Source: a virus. Taken from it: a stretch of 63,187 nt of DNA. The notes below the pieces were generated by a model. That model searched no databases, had not been told where the DNA came from, and was given only the letters and a program-made list of their open reading frames with translations. Both the position numbers and the translations under genes were made by a program. Below are positions 36,598-45,174 of the stretch, piece by piece. The DNA lies in the IMG/VR virus record IMGVR_UViG_3300042507_002438, positions 1-63,187 of that record. One strand, written 5' to 3'. Numbering within the stretch: the stretch's first letter is position 1; each line of letters starts with the position of its first letter.

Positions 36598-36760
36598 AAG
36601 TCAGAGGAGGACTTGAACCCCCACACCATTTGTGGTTTTCTCTAATCTACCCTTGCAAAGGTACCACCAGCGTTTGGCCACTCCTACTAAAGGTCCGCTT
36701 ACCTCCCTTCAGTAATAACAGACTTGCGGTCTATTGTGTGCACTCCTGTGCTATCTGACT
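36598..36760 (-). ncRNA. tRNA-like structured RNA with long insert (acceptor + T-arm)
   Basis: The T-arm is clear: GGGGG, loop TTCAAGT, CCTCC (one G-U). Its 3' side continues into TCTGACT, which pairs perfectly with AGTCAGA at 36754-36760. Inside lie several hairpins: GCAC/GTGC, AATAGAC/GTCTGTT with loop CGCAA, ACTGAAGG/CCTTTAGT, TACCTT/AGGGTA, and CACAC/GTGTG stacked next to the T-arm. No CCA is encoded. A shorter reading (36598-36688, 5' strand AGTAGGA with one mismatch) would be a degenerate class II tRNA with a poor anticodon arm. I favour a tRNA-like domain with a non-tRNA insert, in the same style as the minihelices at 52-54.6 kb. Confidence 0.5.
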
Positions 36761-36904
36761 ATGCCAGGTTTTTGCATTAAGCATCCATAGAACCTGATAA
36801 CTATGCCGACTCACGATTCGGAAGGTCTGCTGATCTTACGGAAAGCTACCTTGTTTTCGATCCATTGTACTTCTGGCTACTGTTTCAAAGTTAACTACAA
36901 CAAA
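36761..36904 (-). ncRNA. Probable 5' part of structured RNA
   Basis: A non-coding stretch between genes with further pairing: CAGGTT/AACCTG and CCGA/TCGG, plus a direct repeat GGCATAGT (at 36757-36764 and about 48 bases further 5'). No promoter element was found on the - strand just upstream, so it is probably transcribed by read-through and may be processed. I cannot define its ends. Confidence 0.3.
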
Positions 36905-37132
36905 TTACTTTTGTGTCATAGAATTGTTATAATTTCTATTGTAGTACTCTTCCGGTATCAAATTGTCTGTGAATCCAGAAACGTGCGCCTCCTTTATTCT
37001 GTCCTTCTCTATTTCCTCTGCGCGATCAAGTAGTTCATACATTACGCCATGAACTCCAACCGAACCCTCAAGTTTCATAAACTCACTCCTGAGCCATTGT
37101 ACCGCTGTTAATTTTTCTTCTGTATTTCTCAT
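36905..37132 (-). CDS. Small helical protein, TAVxWL family
   Basis: 75 residues, helical: EEKLTAVQWLRSEFMKLEG, then a helix with DRAEEIEKDRIKEA and a Tyr/Asn-rich tail. The TAVxWLxxE start and the E-rich middle are shared with the gene at 49423-49692 and more loosely with 47417-47602 and 49689-49997. These form a family of small shuffled genes common in Bacteroidota phages, function unknown. It overlaps the end of the zinc-ribbon gene by 50 bases. Confidence 0.6.
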   Translation of the reverse strand: MRNTEEKLTAVQWLRSEFMKLEGSVGVHGVMYELLDRAEEIEKDRIKEAHVSGFTDNLIPEEYYNRNYNNSMTQK

Positions 37133-37307
37133 TTCTTATTTTTTGAATTGCCCTAGCTTTTGGCGTGCACTTGTGCTGAAGGTAGTACCCTCTCTGCTCG
37201 CTAAGGGTACAGTCTATACACTTTCCGTATAGACCGTCCCCATTAAACTTGTGTTTGTAAAACCTATCAGTTACAGTCTTGCACTTCTTGCACTCTTTCA
37301 TCTGCAT
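37083..37307 (-). CDS. Small zinc-ribbon protein (recombination endonuclease VII-like)
   Basis: 74 residues with CKKC near the N-terminus and CIDC about 24 residues later, giving a four-Cys zinc site, followed by a basic helix (KARAIQKIRNEKYRRKI). The start of endonuclease VII-like HNH proteins looks like this, but the downstream HNH part is missing, so it may be only a zinc-binding DNA-contact module. It overlaps both neighbours. Confidence 0.55.
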   Translation of the reverse strand: MQMKECKKCKTVTDRFYKHKFNGDGLYGKCIDCTLSEQRGYYLQHKCTPKARAIQKIRNEKYRRKINSGTMAQE

Positions 37308-37690
37308 ATGTACCTCATCAGGTCTCTGTAGTATCCAGTCTCCTCCGGGTACTTCATCGTTAACATGTCCGAGTATGCGTTCTTAGAGTGTATGATGCTG
37401 CTGTGGTCTCTATTGATTTTCTTTGCGACCTCAGTAACGCTCATGGCCATGTGCTCGCACGCAACAAAACATATCAGCTGTCTTGCTGTTACGATTTTTC
37501 TTGTGCCGCGCTTCTTGTCCATAAGCTGGTCCTTGGTTACAGATGTTAGCTCGCATGTAGCTTCTATCATGGTGTCGAATCTTTTTCTTAGCGTGGAGAT
37601 CGTTGGAGGGACTCCCATGCTGTCCTCCATCTTCTTGACCCTGTTTTCTAGTTCCTTGATTTGATTGTTAATTAATTCTATTGTGTTCAT
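37298..37690 (-). CDS. DnaA domain-IV-like DNA-binding protein
   Basis: 130 residues. A coiled-coil N-terminus (about 1-60) is followed by a helical domain with TARQLICFVACEHMAMSVTE and KKINRDHSSIIHSKN (about 68-106), matching the signature helix-turn-helix of DnaA domain IV (RDHSTVIHA in bacteria). Bacterial domain IV binds 9-bp DnaA boxes. The AAA+ ATPase domain is absent, so this protein could mark an origin or compete with host DnaA. It lies between the phosphoesterase and the zinc-ribbon gene. Confidence 0.75.
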   Translation of the reverse strand: MNTIELINNQIKELENRVKKMEDSMGVPPTISTLRKRFDTMIEATCELTSVTKDQLMDKKRGTRKIVTARQLICFVACEHMAMSVTEVAKKINRDHSSIIHSKNAYSDMLTMKYPEETGYYRDLMRYICR

Positions 37691-37694
37691 TGTA

Positions 37695-38813
37695 TTAAAA
37701 TATGTGTGTTAGTCTTGCTATCTGTCCGTTTACTTTGCAGTGAAGAAATCCTTCTATTGCCTTTGGATTGTGCTGGTACCCATTCCGGTGGTGCCACCCG
37801 TCAGTCCCAGAAGGAGACCTAAGACTCTCAACGGTCACTCCAATGTAGTCCTTTGACGTCTTGTGATGCACGTGGTGCGTGTACACGTACCGGTGCTTGG
37901 TTGCGGCCCACATGTCTGAGGCCTCTTGCGCCATCAATAGTGGCAAGTCAGGCAGCCTAGCACCGTCTCCATGAGTAGTTCCGATCAAGTTGTTGTGATA
38001 CATGAAGTACTTGCGATGCGATATAGAACAGTCAAATGTCACGTCGCTCTGATTTCTGAACCAGCTCTTTATAACGTCAGCCAAAAAGAATCCGTTTGTG
38101 TAGTCATGGTTAGACGGGTTGTAAACAAAGTGCACCGGAGCAACCGCAAGTAATGTCTCGATAACAGCAATGTATAAGTCCTTTGCCATCAAGAAATTGT
38201 CGTACCACATTCCGTCCGTGTCCTGCGGGGTTCCAGATGTTGTCGTTCTCCTTGGCGTGTCTATGTGCAGGATGTCATTGCCAGCAACCAGCAAGATCTT
38301 GTCAACGCTGAATCCAGAAGACTTCTTTAGTATGCCAAGTACGCCTTCCATAACTCTGTTCACGGCGATCTGATTATTGTACTCCTCTCCAGTCTCAAAT
38401 GATGACGCCAGCTTTCCTATGTGTACGTCTGCCGGATCAATCACCAGTAAGTGCCCGTCGTAGCATGGAGCCCTGTCAATCCTTGGATAGTCCGGTGAGT
38501 ACTTATTCATCTCCTCTATAATAGAGTCTCTGAGGTCGTCATACGTCTTTTCTTCTGAAGACTTTACGTGTACCGACATGTGCTTGCCCTTGTGCCAGTA
38601 GTGAGAAACTCCGTCAAGTGGAACGCCATTAGACTCACAGTACTCCGCTAGAGCGTTGTGAGACTCCTTTAATACCCAGTAACTTATGTTTCTTCTTATC
38701 GTTGCCACGGGGCTGTCTAAATTAAACTCCTCGTGCACTTTCTTTGCTATCTTTCTGCTAGAACCGTATCCTTCACGGTGAAGCTGCATAGCCCTCTCAT
38801 AGTAAGGTTTCAT
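37695..38813 (-). CDS. Calcineurin-like metallophosphoesterase with N-terminal HTH
   Basis: 372 residues. The N-terminus (about 1-50) looks like a helix-turn-helix (GSSRKIAKKVHEEFNLDSPV). The catalytic fold follows with metal ligands in order: D129-V-H131, G178-N179-D180, N235-H236-D237, HGDG near 286 and THHVHH near 312. Such phage enzymes act as nucleases or phosphodiesterases, often SbcD-like, on DNA or nucleotides. Genes on either side encode the DnaA-like protein and ribonucleotide reductase, so a DNA-metabolism role is likely. The substrate cannot be read from sequence. Confidence 0.75.
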   Translation of the reverse strand: MKPYYERAMQLHREGYGSSRKIAKKVHEEFNLDSPVATIRRNISYWVLKESHNALAEYCESNGVPLDGVSHYWHKGKHMSVHVKSSEEKTYDDLRDSIIEEMNKYSPDYPRIDRAPCYDGHLLVIDPADVHIGKLASSFETGEEYNNQIAVNRVMEGVLGILKKSSGFSVDKILLVAGNDILHIDTPRRTTTSGTPQDTDGMWYDNFLMAKDLYIAVIETLLAVAPVHFVYNPSNHDYTNGFFLADVIKSWFRNQSDVTFDCSISHRKYFMYHNNLIGTTHGDGARLPDLPLLMAQEASDMWAATKHRYVYTHHVHHKTSKDYIGVTVESLRSPSGTDGWHHRNGYQHNPKAIEGFLHCKVNGQIARLTHIF

Positions 38814-38979
38814 CTGTGTGTGTTTCTTTTATTTGATTTATTTTTTCTGCAATCTGCTTACATGCAAGCAATACAGCCTCGTCTTCCCTGTCCATCATAG
38901 ACTCGTAAAGCTGGTCAACAAGGGCATTAATTTCCGACATGGAAACGTTAACGTAGTTAATATACTCTATCTTACCCAT
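38797..38979 (-). CDS. Small helical acidic protein, 60 aa
   Basis: The start is placed at the ATG at 38979, five bases after a -7 element; an upstream TTG in frame is ignored. One long amphipathic helix pair (SEINALVDQLYESMMDREDE, ACKQIAEKINQIKE). It overlaps the phosphoesterase start by 17 bases and is the first gene of that transcription unit. Function unknown. Confidence 0.55.
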   Translation of the reverse strand: MGKIEYINYVNVSMSEINALVDQLYESMMDREDEAVLLACKQIAEKINQIKETHTDETLL

Positions 38980-38984
38980 CAATA

Positions 38985-38992
38985 CAAAGATA
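38985..38992 (-). promoter_or_regulatory. Leftward -7 promoter element (TATCTTTG) touching a hairpin
   Basis: On the - strand TATCTTTG lies five bases before the ATG at 38979. A TAGCCTA / TAGGCTA hairpin (38991-39016) overlaps its first two bases. It may be a cruciform operator, or the end of the ribonucleotide reductase message. Confidence 0.6.
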
Positions 38993-39062
38993 GCCTACCA
39001 AATCAACGATAGGCTACCATTTACGTCATTTTTGTGTTAAATGTTGTATAGTTGTTTACAAC

Positions 39063-40919
39063 TTACACAATCTCGCACCCATTCCCGCCACATGCAAGTT
39101 CACCAGAAAGATTTGTGTTGTCATTTATCTCAATAATATTTGCGACATTTAACCCCTTTAAGTTCTTAGACAATTCCAAGTACCTAGCCTCGTCAATCTC
39201 CTCGAACGGAGTCTGCTGATAAGAACCTAAGTCTTCAGGCAAGAATGACAGCCCGTTGTAGTGGTTCTGATTCTCCCAAAGCCATTCTCCTACCATCTTC
39301 CACTCCCCTGGGTTCATGGTAACGGTAGCAGATATGTTGTGCGTATTCTCGCCGTACACGTGCCCCGGCTTGATCCACTTCTCATGAAGGAACTTGACGC
39401 GCTCCAAGAAATCAATAGCAGACTCAGAGTCCCTTGTAAGAGCACCAGCAGGTGCAGCGATAGGAACAGATACGTATGCCTCCTTAGAGTCGTAAACGCT
39501 GTCCTCTAATAACTCTGGATGATTTATCAGCATGTACGTGTACAACGCCTCGCTCTTTCCTACGCGCATTCTACGGATGTAGTACTTAGAGTGCCATGTG
39601 TGTACACCGGAAGAACACCCTAAAACGATAGAAGCAGTTCCAGATGGCTTAACAGTCGTTACACGTGCAGCTTCGTTGATGCCAATAGTAGCAGCAACAA
39701 ACTTATTCACACGAACGGCAGCCTCGGCAGCTTCAGCGATGTCAAGATTCAAAATCTTACCGCTTGCAATACCGGTCATTCCAACACCAAGTAATGCCTC
39801 TCGCTCGGTTACTTCCTTCCATTCTGGTCTCAAGTAGTGAAAGTCCGTGTATGATGCCTGAAGCGTTCCGATAAACGCAGCCGTCTCTGCTCTCTGCTCG
39901 AAGTCAAACTGATCGATAATGTCAGAAGCATTGATCTCCACCAAGTTACAAAATTGAAATGAGTTCAAACTAATTTCTGCGCATGGATTTGTGCCGAGCT
40001 CTAGGTCGTTCGTAAACAAGAACCCTGGCTCTCCGGCATTACTTAACTCTACCTTCTTCCAAAGATCCAAGAACATCTCCTTAGAAACTTCTCCGTTGCG
40101 TAAGATTTTAACAGAGTTGTTTGCCCTTCCACGCTGAGGATTTGATTCGTACCACTTGCCAGACTTACACGTAAGCATGTCTTGGTCGTCGTGATCAAAC
40201 AGGGCAATCATTGCAGACCTTCTAATGCCACCAGCCAACACAGCATTAGCGATGTGACACAGTATGTCGTGGCACTCAAGAGACGTAAGTTGCTCTCCAT
40301 CTTTCTTGCGCTCAAGGATAGCCTCAACATGAGCAAGGCACAGCCTCAATGGTTCAGGACCAGGAGCGACACCACCGCTAGTGATAAGCCTCTCGCCTTT
40401 AGCGCGAATAGAACGGTAATCAAAGTTAGGCTTCCAAGAACTCAAACCAAAGTAAGACTTCATCAAGACCTTAACCGAGTCAGCCCATCCCTCAATATTG
40501 TCTGGAATGAGGTACCTTCTTGTCTTGGTTGCTTTAGATATTGCAGGTAACTTACCAATATGATTGCGAGATACGCTATACCCAACCCCAGTGCCTGAAA
40601 GAAGTAAGAACATAGTTTCGTTAAAGGCTCTATAATCATCAATATGCAAATAAGAGCAATTATACTGACGCGCATGATTAACTTCAATAGGCTTACCGCT
40701 AAACTGTAAAGCCCGCATAGAAGGAAGGACCTTCCTTTCGAGTACCAATTCATAATTTGTTCTGATTAATTTTTCTAGTCTAGGAAACTTTCGGATATGC
40801 ATCTCCATGTTGCGAGTAACAAGCTCCTCCCAGGTCTCTCTTCTCTGTTTTGTCTCGTCATACTTAGCGTACTTGCTCCATACAACAATGTCTGATAAAA
40901 TTTTGTGATTTATTTCCAT
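39063..40919 (-). CDS. nrdJ: Class II (adenosylcobalamin-dependent) ribonucleotide reductase
   Basis: 618 residues. It reduces ribonucleotides to deoxyribonucleotides for phage DNA synthesis. The motifs are LPSMRALQFSG near the start, LLSGTGVGYSVSR, the active-site NPCAEISL block (Cys313), a TVKPSGTASIVLG loop, and a C-terminal redox pair CGGNGC (Cys610, Cys615). The architecture is that of the monomeric triphosphate-type enzyme (RTPR), shorter than the roughly 740-residue Lactobacillus enzyme. No small subunit is encoded, as expected for a B12 enzyme. MazG lies immediately upstream in the same direction. Confidence 0.9.
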   Translation of the reverse strand: MEINHKILSDIVVWSKYAKYDETKQRRETWEELVTRNMEMHIRKFPRLEKLIRTNYELVLERKVLPSMRALQFSGKPIEVNHARQYNCSYLHIDDYRAFNETMFLLLSGTGVGYSVSRNHIGKLPAISKATKTRRYLIPDNIEGWADSVKVLMKSYFGLSSWKPNFDYRSIRAKGERLITSGGVAPGPEPLRLCLAHVEAILERKKDGEQLTSLECHDILCHIANAVLAGGIRRSAMIALFDHDDQDMLTCKSGKWYESNPQRGRANNSVKILRNGEVSKEMFLDLWKKVELSNAGEPGFLFTNDLELGTNPCAEISLNSFQFCNLVEINASDIIDQFDFEQRAETAAFIGTLQASYTDFHYLRPEWKEVTEREALLGVGMTGIASGKILNLDIAEAAEAAVRVNKFVAATIGINEAARVTTVKPSGTASIVLGCSSGVHTWHSKYYIRRMRVGKSEALYTYMLINHPELLEDSVYDSKEAYVSVPIAAPAGALTRDSESAIDFLERVKFLHEKWIKPGHVYGENTHNISATVTMNPGEWKMVGEWLWENQNHYNGLSFLPEDLGSYQQTPFEEIDEARYLELSKNLKGLNVANIIEINDNTNLSGELACGGNGCEIV

Positions 40920-40921
40920 GA

Positions 40922-41320
40922 TTAAAATTGTTTTCCGTGTTTATAACCTCTCATTGAATTGTACATCATCTTTAGTTCTATGTGCTTGTCCAAGTCTACA
41001 CCAAGACCTCCACACAAATCAAACAGGCGAATAGCAACATCTGCTAATTCGTCCTCAAATGAGGACTTTATGTTTGCCTCAAACCCAGATTTCCAAGGAC
41101 CGTCCATGATGTTGAACTCATCGTCCCACAAGTTTATGTGTATATCTTTATACAATTCATTCACCGCTTCCTTGTTTGCGTAGTGATCTTTTCTTAGCGC
41201 CTCTAATGCCTCGGCAAGTTCCGAAACAATTAGCATTAATAACTCCGATTTGTTTCTCTCTGAGTCCCAAAATCCCTTTTCTTTGGCCATTCCGTGGGCC
41301 TTTTTAATTAGTTGTTCCAT
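40922..41320 (-). CDS. mazG: MazG-like nucleotide pyrophosphohydrolase
   Basis: 132 residues, all-helical MazG fold: LLMLIVSELAEALEALRKDH holds the ExxE metal-binding pair and FEDELADVAIRLFDLCGGLG holds the ExxD pair. Phage MazG enzymes hydrolyse nucleoside triphosphates and are thought to tune nucleotide pools or alarmones during infection. It sits between ribonucleotide reductase and a nuclease gene, overlapping the latter by 17 bases. Confidence 0.85.
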   Translation of the reverse strand: MEQLIKKAHGMAKEKGFWDSERNKSELLMLIVSELAEALEALRKDHYANKEAVNELYKDIHINLWDDEFNIMDGPWKSGFEANIKSSFEDELADVAIRLFDLCGGLGVDLDKHIELKMMYNSMRGYKHGKQF

Positions 41321-41555
41321 AATGTACTTCTACGTTAAATCCTTTTTCTTTTAGTTCTTTTATTCTGTACTCTTGTAATGGCGACAGTTTACCATCGGCT
41401 CTTTTTACTTCGCAGAATAGAGCCCCCTTCTGCGGGTGCAGGGCAATAAGATCGGGTATTCCGTTCTTGTTAGTCTTAATAAGCTTTATTACGTAATAGC
41501 CCTGCTCCTCTAATTCTTTGATCCTCTTAGTTTGGACCTTCTGTTCGCTAAGCAT
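41304..41555 (-). CDS. VRR-NUC domain endonuclease
   Basis: 83 residues from the ATG at 41555; the frame back to 41585 starts with TTG and would include the promoter. The single VRR-NUC domain has the full active site: NGIPDLIAL (Asp35), CEVK (Glu49, Lys51) and a later PLQEYRI Gln61. Stand-alone VRR-NUC proteins of phages cut branched or Holliday DNA. A promoter element right before the ATG supports the start. Confidence 0.85.
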   Translation of the reverse strand: MLSEQKVQTKRIKELEEQGYYVIKLIKTNKNGIPDLIALHPQKGALFCEVKRADGKLSPLQEYRIKELKEKGFNVEVHYGTTN

Positions 41556-41559
41556 GGGT

Positions 41560-42804
41560 CTACAAAGATACGAAATCTCTTTCAAAATGTGACGACGTGT
41601 AGTTCTTTTTTTTGTTGACTACCTTATAAATTTCTCGCTCTATGCCATGGTCAGAGAATACCCAGTAAACCTTATTATATCCACGGTCCTTGGTAGTCAT
41701 CCGGTCTCTGGCCTGCCAGTAACTAGTAGCACTAAAGTCTATATTATAGAAAACCAAGTACTTAGCATTTTTGAGTGAGATACCCTCCCTGCCAGAAACA
41801 ATCTGAAGCGCTATACTCTTCCCACTATCATCAAACTCCTTGAGGTCTGTAGTTAGGTTTTCGTCTCCAAAAACTTTCTTCAATGCGTTCAACTCTTCGA
41901 CAAATTTGTAGAATATTCCGATCTTCTGTCCCCTAAACTTTTCTCTTATGTACTCGGCCTTGTACGTGCTCAACACCATTGAGTTGCCTGACTCAAACTT
42001 TACCGTGCCAGAAAATATTTGGTGCAGCTTTTGCATCATCTTGGCCCCGGTGTCCGCAAGTATTACCTCTGACTTTCCTTCGACAACAGCGTCTCTCTTT
42101 AATTTCTTTGCGATGTCCATGATATTTTGCGGAGTCTGAACCAGTAACACCTCCTCGTCTATCTGACTCTCAAAGCCGGCCTCTGTCTGAGTGATTGAGA
42201 TCATGTACGGTGATATGGATGCCTGCACCTTCTCCTCTATGGCGTGCGAGTAGTCGTTGACCATCATGGACCCGATCTTTCTCTGTTTCACGTTCACGTA
42301 GTCCTTTGACCATGCATAGAAGTTTTTGTAGTCAGCGAATGGACTCTTGTATCCAAGGACCCAGAACTGATGGTACACCTGTGAGAACGACTCAGGCGAT
42401 GGGGTACCAGACAAGAATATGACCGGAGGGTTAGAATTCTTGAATAGAATGTTCTTAATCTCGTCGGCCCTCTTGCTTGGCTTTGGAAACGCTCCCATTC
42501 CGTGCGCCTCGTCCAGTATCACCATGTCATACTTGTGTATGGCGTACTTGGTCACGCTCTCATAGTTTATAACCGTCATAGCATAACTGCATTCTAGTTG
42601 GTCGTAGTCTGACATGATGGTGTCTATCGCCTTCTTCTTTGTCACAAATAACACAGACTGGCAGCCCATGTCCTTTGCGATCCACATAGAAGTTATTGTC
42701 TTGCCCGTGCGTACCTGCATGGCAAGGTAAACGAAGCCATGGGTATTTATAACCTCTATGGCCTCGTCTACTATTCTTGATTGGTAGTCTCTTAATACGA
42801 TCAT
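41560..42804 (-). CDS. SF2 DEAH-type helicase
   Basis: 414 residues. Walker A is VRTGKTITS (Lys35), Walker B is DEAH in MVILDEAHGMG (about 95-105), motif III is LSGTPSPES, and motifs V/VI are VSGREGISL and QARDRMTTKDR. This is the compact SNF2/DEAD-like helicase typical of phage replication modules, which remodels DNA or restarts forks. It follows the primase-helicase with a four-base overlap. Confidence 0.9.
   Translation of the reverse strand: MIVLRDYQSRIVDEAIEVINTHGFVYLAMQVRTGKTITSMWIAKDMGCQSVLFVTKKKAIDTIMSDYDQLECSYAMTVINYESVTKYAIHKYDMVILDEAHGMGAFPKPSKRADEIKNILFKNSNPPVIFLSGTPSPESFSQVYHQFWVLGYKSPFADYKNFYAWSKDYVNVKQRKIGSMMVNDYSHAIEEKVQASISPYMISITQTEAGFESQIDEEVLLVQTPQNIMDIAKKLKRDAVVEGKSEVILADTGAKMMQKLHQIFSGTVKFESGNSMVLSTYKAEYIREKFRGQKIGIFYKFVEELNALKKVFGDENLTTDLKEFDDSGKSIALQIVSGREGISLKNAKYLVFYNIDFSATSYWQARDRMTTKDRGYNKVYWVFSDHGIEREIYKVVNKKKNYTSSHFERDFVSL
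41563..41570 (-). promoter_or_regulatory. Leftward -7 promoter element (TATCTTTG) inside helicase gene end
   Basis: TATCTTTG on the - strand, seven bases before the ATG at 41555, inside the last codons of the helicase. It would drive the nuclease, mazG and nrdJ separately from the upstream replication genes. Confidence 0.6.
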
Positions 42805-45173
42805 TTTGTTTTAATTATAATGTACTTCCCTCTTGCGTCTCTATTCCATTCCGGGTCTATTCCGGTTCTGAACACCGAGTACGCTGTCATCCATTGGTAG
42901 AAACGGTTCTGGCTTATGCTACGCTTTCCTCCCTTTGCAAAGTCAGGGAACTCAGATATGAACGTATTCCACAGGTCATTGCCGTACACCCTAACGTCTA
43001 ACTTGAATATGTTGTCGTTGTTCGGGTCAAGCACCCACTCGTAGAAGTTCATGTCAGTCTCGGCAATAAACTTACGGATGTGTAGGTTTCTATACTCGCT
43101 CTTGATGAATCCTTCACGCAGATACAACTGCAAGTTAGATATCATGTAGTTATCAAACCTCAACCACTCTGCCTCTGTCCAGTCGCTGAACAGCAACTTG
43201 CCAAACTCTTGCTCAGGCGTGTAGTCCTTTGAGTAGTACGAAGCAAACTCAATCTCCCACTTTCTTCTCTCAAACGAATTACCCTTTCCCTTGATGGCGT
43301 AGTTGGTCGTGATGATGATCTTTGGTGACTTGTCGAACCCGATCTTGATGGCGTCCTTATTCTTTTTCTCAAGCGTTATACCCTCTGTAACGATACTGAA
43401 CAACCTCTCAAAGTCAAAGTGCTTTCTAACGTCGTCAAATGTCAGAACCTGCGTGTCTGTGGACACCAACTGATACGGGAACGAACGCTCAAAGCTGAAC
43501 GACTTACCGTCCAAAACAACTAAGTTCTTCATCTTGCCAATGGCACTGACGAATATACCCTTACCGGTACCACCCTCCGGGTTCTCCGTGATGACCTCGT
43601 CATTGATGATAACTGCCGGGCAGTAGCCCAAGTTCTTGTAGCCGTGCAGCATGTAGCCAATGGTACTCTCTATACTCTTGGATCTAGCCTCGTCACCACC
43701 GGACACGTTGAACACGAACTGCTTGTAGTCGCAGTCTACGTCATTCAGTGGCCTGAACTCTCGCTGTATCACCTGTCTCTTCCACACATATCCACCAAGG
43801 TCCATGTAGTCAATCGTCTCAACAGCGTCTAGAGTCACACGCACCGCGCAGTTTTTGTAGTACAGATACGACGAGTCCTTGGTGTCACTAACGAAGTATA
43901 CGTCGACTGGGTCAAGCATATTCAGAAACTCCTCCTTGAAGTACTTAGTCTTCTCAGCAAAGAAGTTGTATATGTTTACCTCCGCGTTCTCCTTGACGTA
44001 TCTAAGCACGAAGTCTTTAATCTCTTCGTCTGAAGTGTCGTCGATAAGGTTGTTCGTAACCTTAACAAAAATATAAGACTTAGTGCCTTCCGGTGAATAC
44101 TTATAAAATCCATGGTCTTCTAAAAACTCTTTAAACTCTAGGTGTAGTAATGATACCGCTCCCCTCTCTGATATTGTCCAGAACCTAGGAATAGACAAGT
44201 CCTTCTCCACTTCCGCAAGTACCGCGTCTATGGTCTCGTCGTCGACTCCGGACTCCCTTAAGTCGAGACGCAAGTCCTTTTTTGGCACCCCGTTCTGGAA
44301 ACGTGCGCGCACCTCGTCATACTTTTCTACGTCCTCAAAGAACCTAGTGTTATGCTCATCTGCATGAGAGTACGCACTAGTCACGATCTGCATGATCTCC
44401 TTGTGGTCGAACCCGTCGTGTTGGTAGTACAGGCACTCCTCAATGGCGCGCCCTTTGTCTATGCCAAAACGGTTCATGGTTGCAGCGAGAACAAATACGT
44501 TATTGTTTCTCTCTCCCTCAACGATGCCATACTCTCTGTCCCACCACAACTTGAGCCTGCGAATAATCTCGTCAGTTCTTGTGAGCCTAATCTTTGGCAT
44601 TAGAACGTCGTCCGTGCTGTACTGCCGAACCTCTTGGGTCATGCTCGTCCATGTGTCGGCGTTCTCGTTGATATATATGATCGGGTCATACGACTCGTAG
44701 CACACGCGAGACAAGTTCTTGCCTGTCACGTCGAAGTGGTCGCTGTTAAAGTGATCCTGCAACGCCTTAAAGTAGTGCTTGTGGTTCATCGAGTCTTTTG
44801 GTATTCTCACCAAGACCTTCAGACCGTCACCGGACGGCGATACAAAGCAGGCATACACGTATGGGCTTGATATAATTTCGCTTCTGGCCTCCATCAACGA
44901 CTTGTTTGAGTCGTAGTTGTCGAAGTCTAGACAGATCATCCCGCTATGGTCAAGCAGTGAGTTGTCGTTACGCTTCGTGAACGTGCCAGAAAAACAGATA
45001 GCCGGAAGCTTTGACTTCAGCTTGTTTCTTTCTTCTTTATTCTTTTCTTTTCGGATGGCATTGACAACTTCTCTGCTCTTGCCCTCCTTGATTCGTGCAA
45101 GTATAACGTTGACGTCTCTGTAAAATGGAGCAGACGTGTCCTTTATACTCTGAAATATGGTTATTTGTGACAT
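42801..45173 (-). CDS. Primase-helicase fusion (BT4734-like N-terminus, D5/DUF5906-like helicase)
   Basis: 790 residues. The N-terminal about 190 residues match the BT4734/VirE-N type domain seen in Bacteroidota (SGMICLDFDNYDSNKS, CFVSPSGDGLKVLVRIP). A linker and helical region follow. The C-terminal superfamily-3-like helicase part has Walker A in NPEGGTGKGIFVSAIG (about residues 530-545) and Walker B-like VLTFDDVRKHFD. It initiates primer synthesis and unwinds DNA at the phage fork. The origin-like element at 45175-45357 lies right at its 5' end. Confidence 0.85.
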   Translation of the reverse strand: MSQITIFQSIKDTSAPFYRDVNVILARIKEGKSREVVNAIRKEKNKEERNKLKSKLPAICFSGTFTKRNDNSLLDHSGMICLDFDNYDSNKSLMEARSEIISSPYVYACFVSPSGDGLKVLVRIPKDSMNHKHYFKALQDHFNSDHFDVTGKNLSRVCYESYDPIIYINENADTWTSMTQEVRQYSTDDVLMPKIRLTRTDEIIRRLKLWWDREYGIVEGERNNNVFVLAATMNRFGIDKGRAIEECLYYQHDGFDHKEIMQIVTSAYSHADEHNTRFFEDVEKYDEVRARFQNGVPKKDLRLDLRESGVDDETIDAVLAEVEKDLSIPRFWTISERGAVSLLHLEFKEFLEDHGFYKYSPEGTKSYIFVKVTNNLIDDTSDEEIKDFVLRYVKENAEVNIYNFFAEKTKYFKEEFLNMLDPVDVYFVSDTKDSSYLYYKNCAVRVTLDAVETIDYMDLGGYVWKRQVIQREFRPLNDVDCDYKQFVFNVSGGDEARSKSIESTIGYMLHGYKNLGYCPAVIINDEVITENPEGGTGKGIFVSAIGKMKNLVVLDGKSFSFERSFPYQLVSTDTQVLTFDDVRKHFDFERLFSIVTEGITLEKKNKDAIKIGFDKSPKIIITTNYAIKGKGNSFERRKWEIEFASYYSKDYTPEQEFGKLLFSDWTEAEWLRFDNYMISNLQLYLREGFIKSEYRNLHIRKFIAETDMNFYEWVLDPNNDNIFKLDVRVYGNDLWNTFISEFPDFAKGGKRSISQNRFYQWMTAYSVFRTGIDPEWNRDARGKYIIIKTK

Positions 45174-45174
45174 G

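Noticed and set aside
44405-44430. tRNA T-arm-like TCGAACCC on the + strand
   Set aside because: Lies in the middle of the primase coding frame with no matching acceptor stem.
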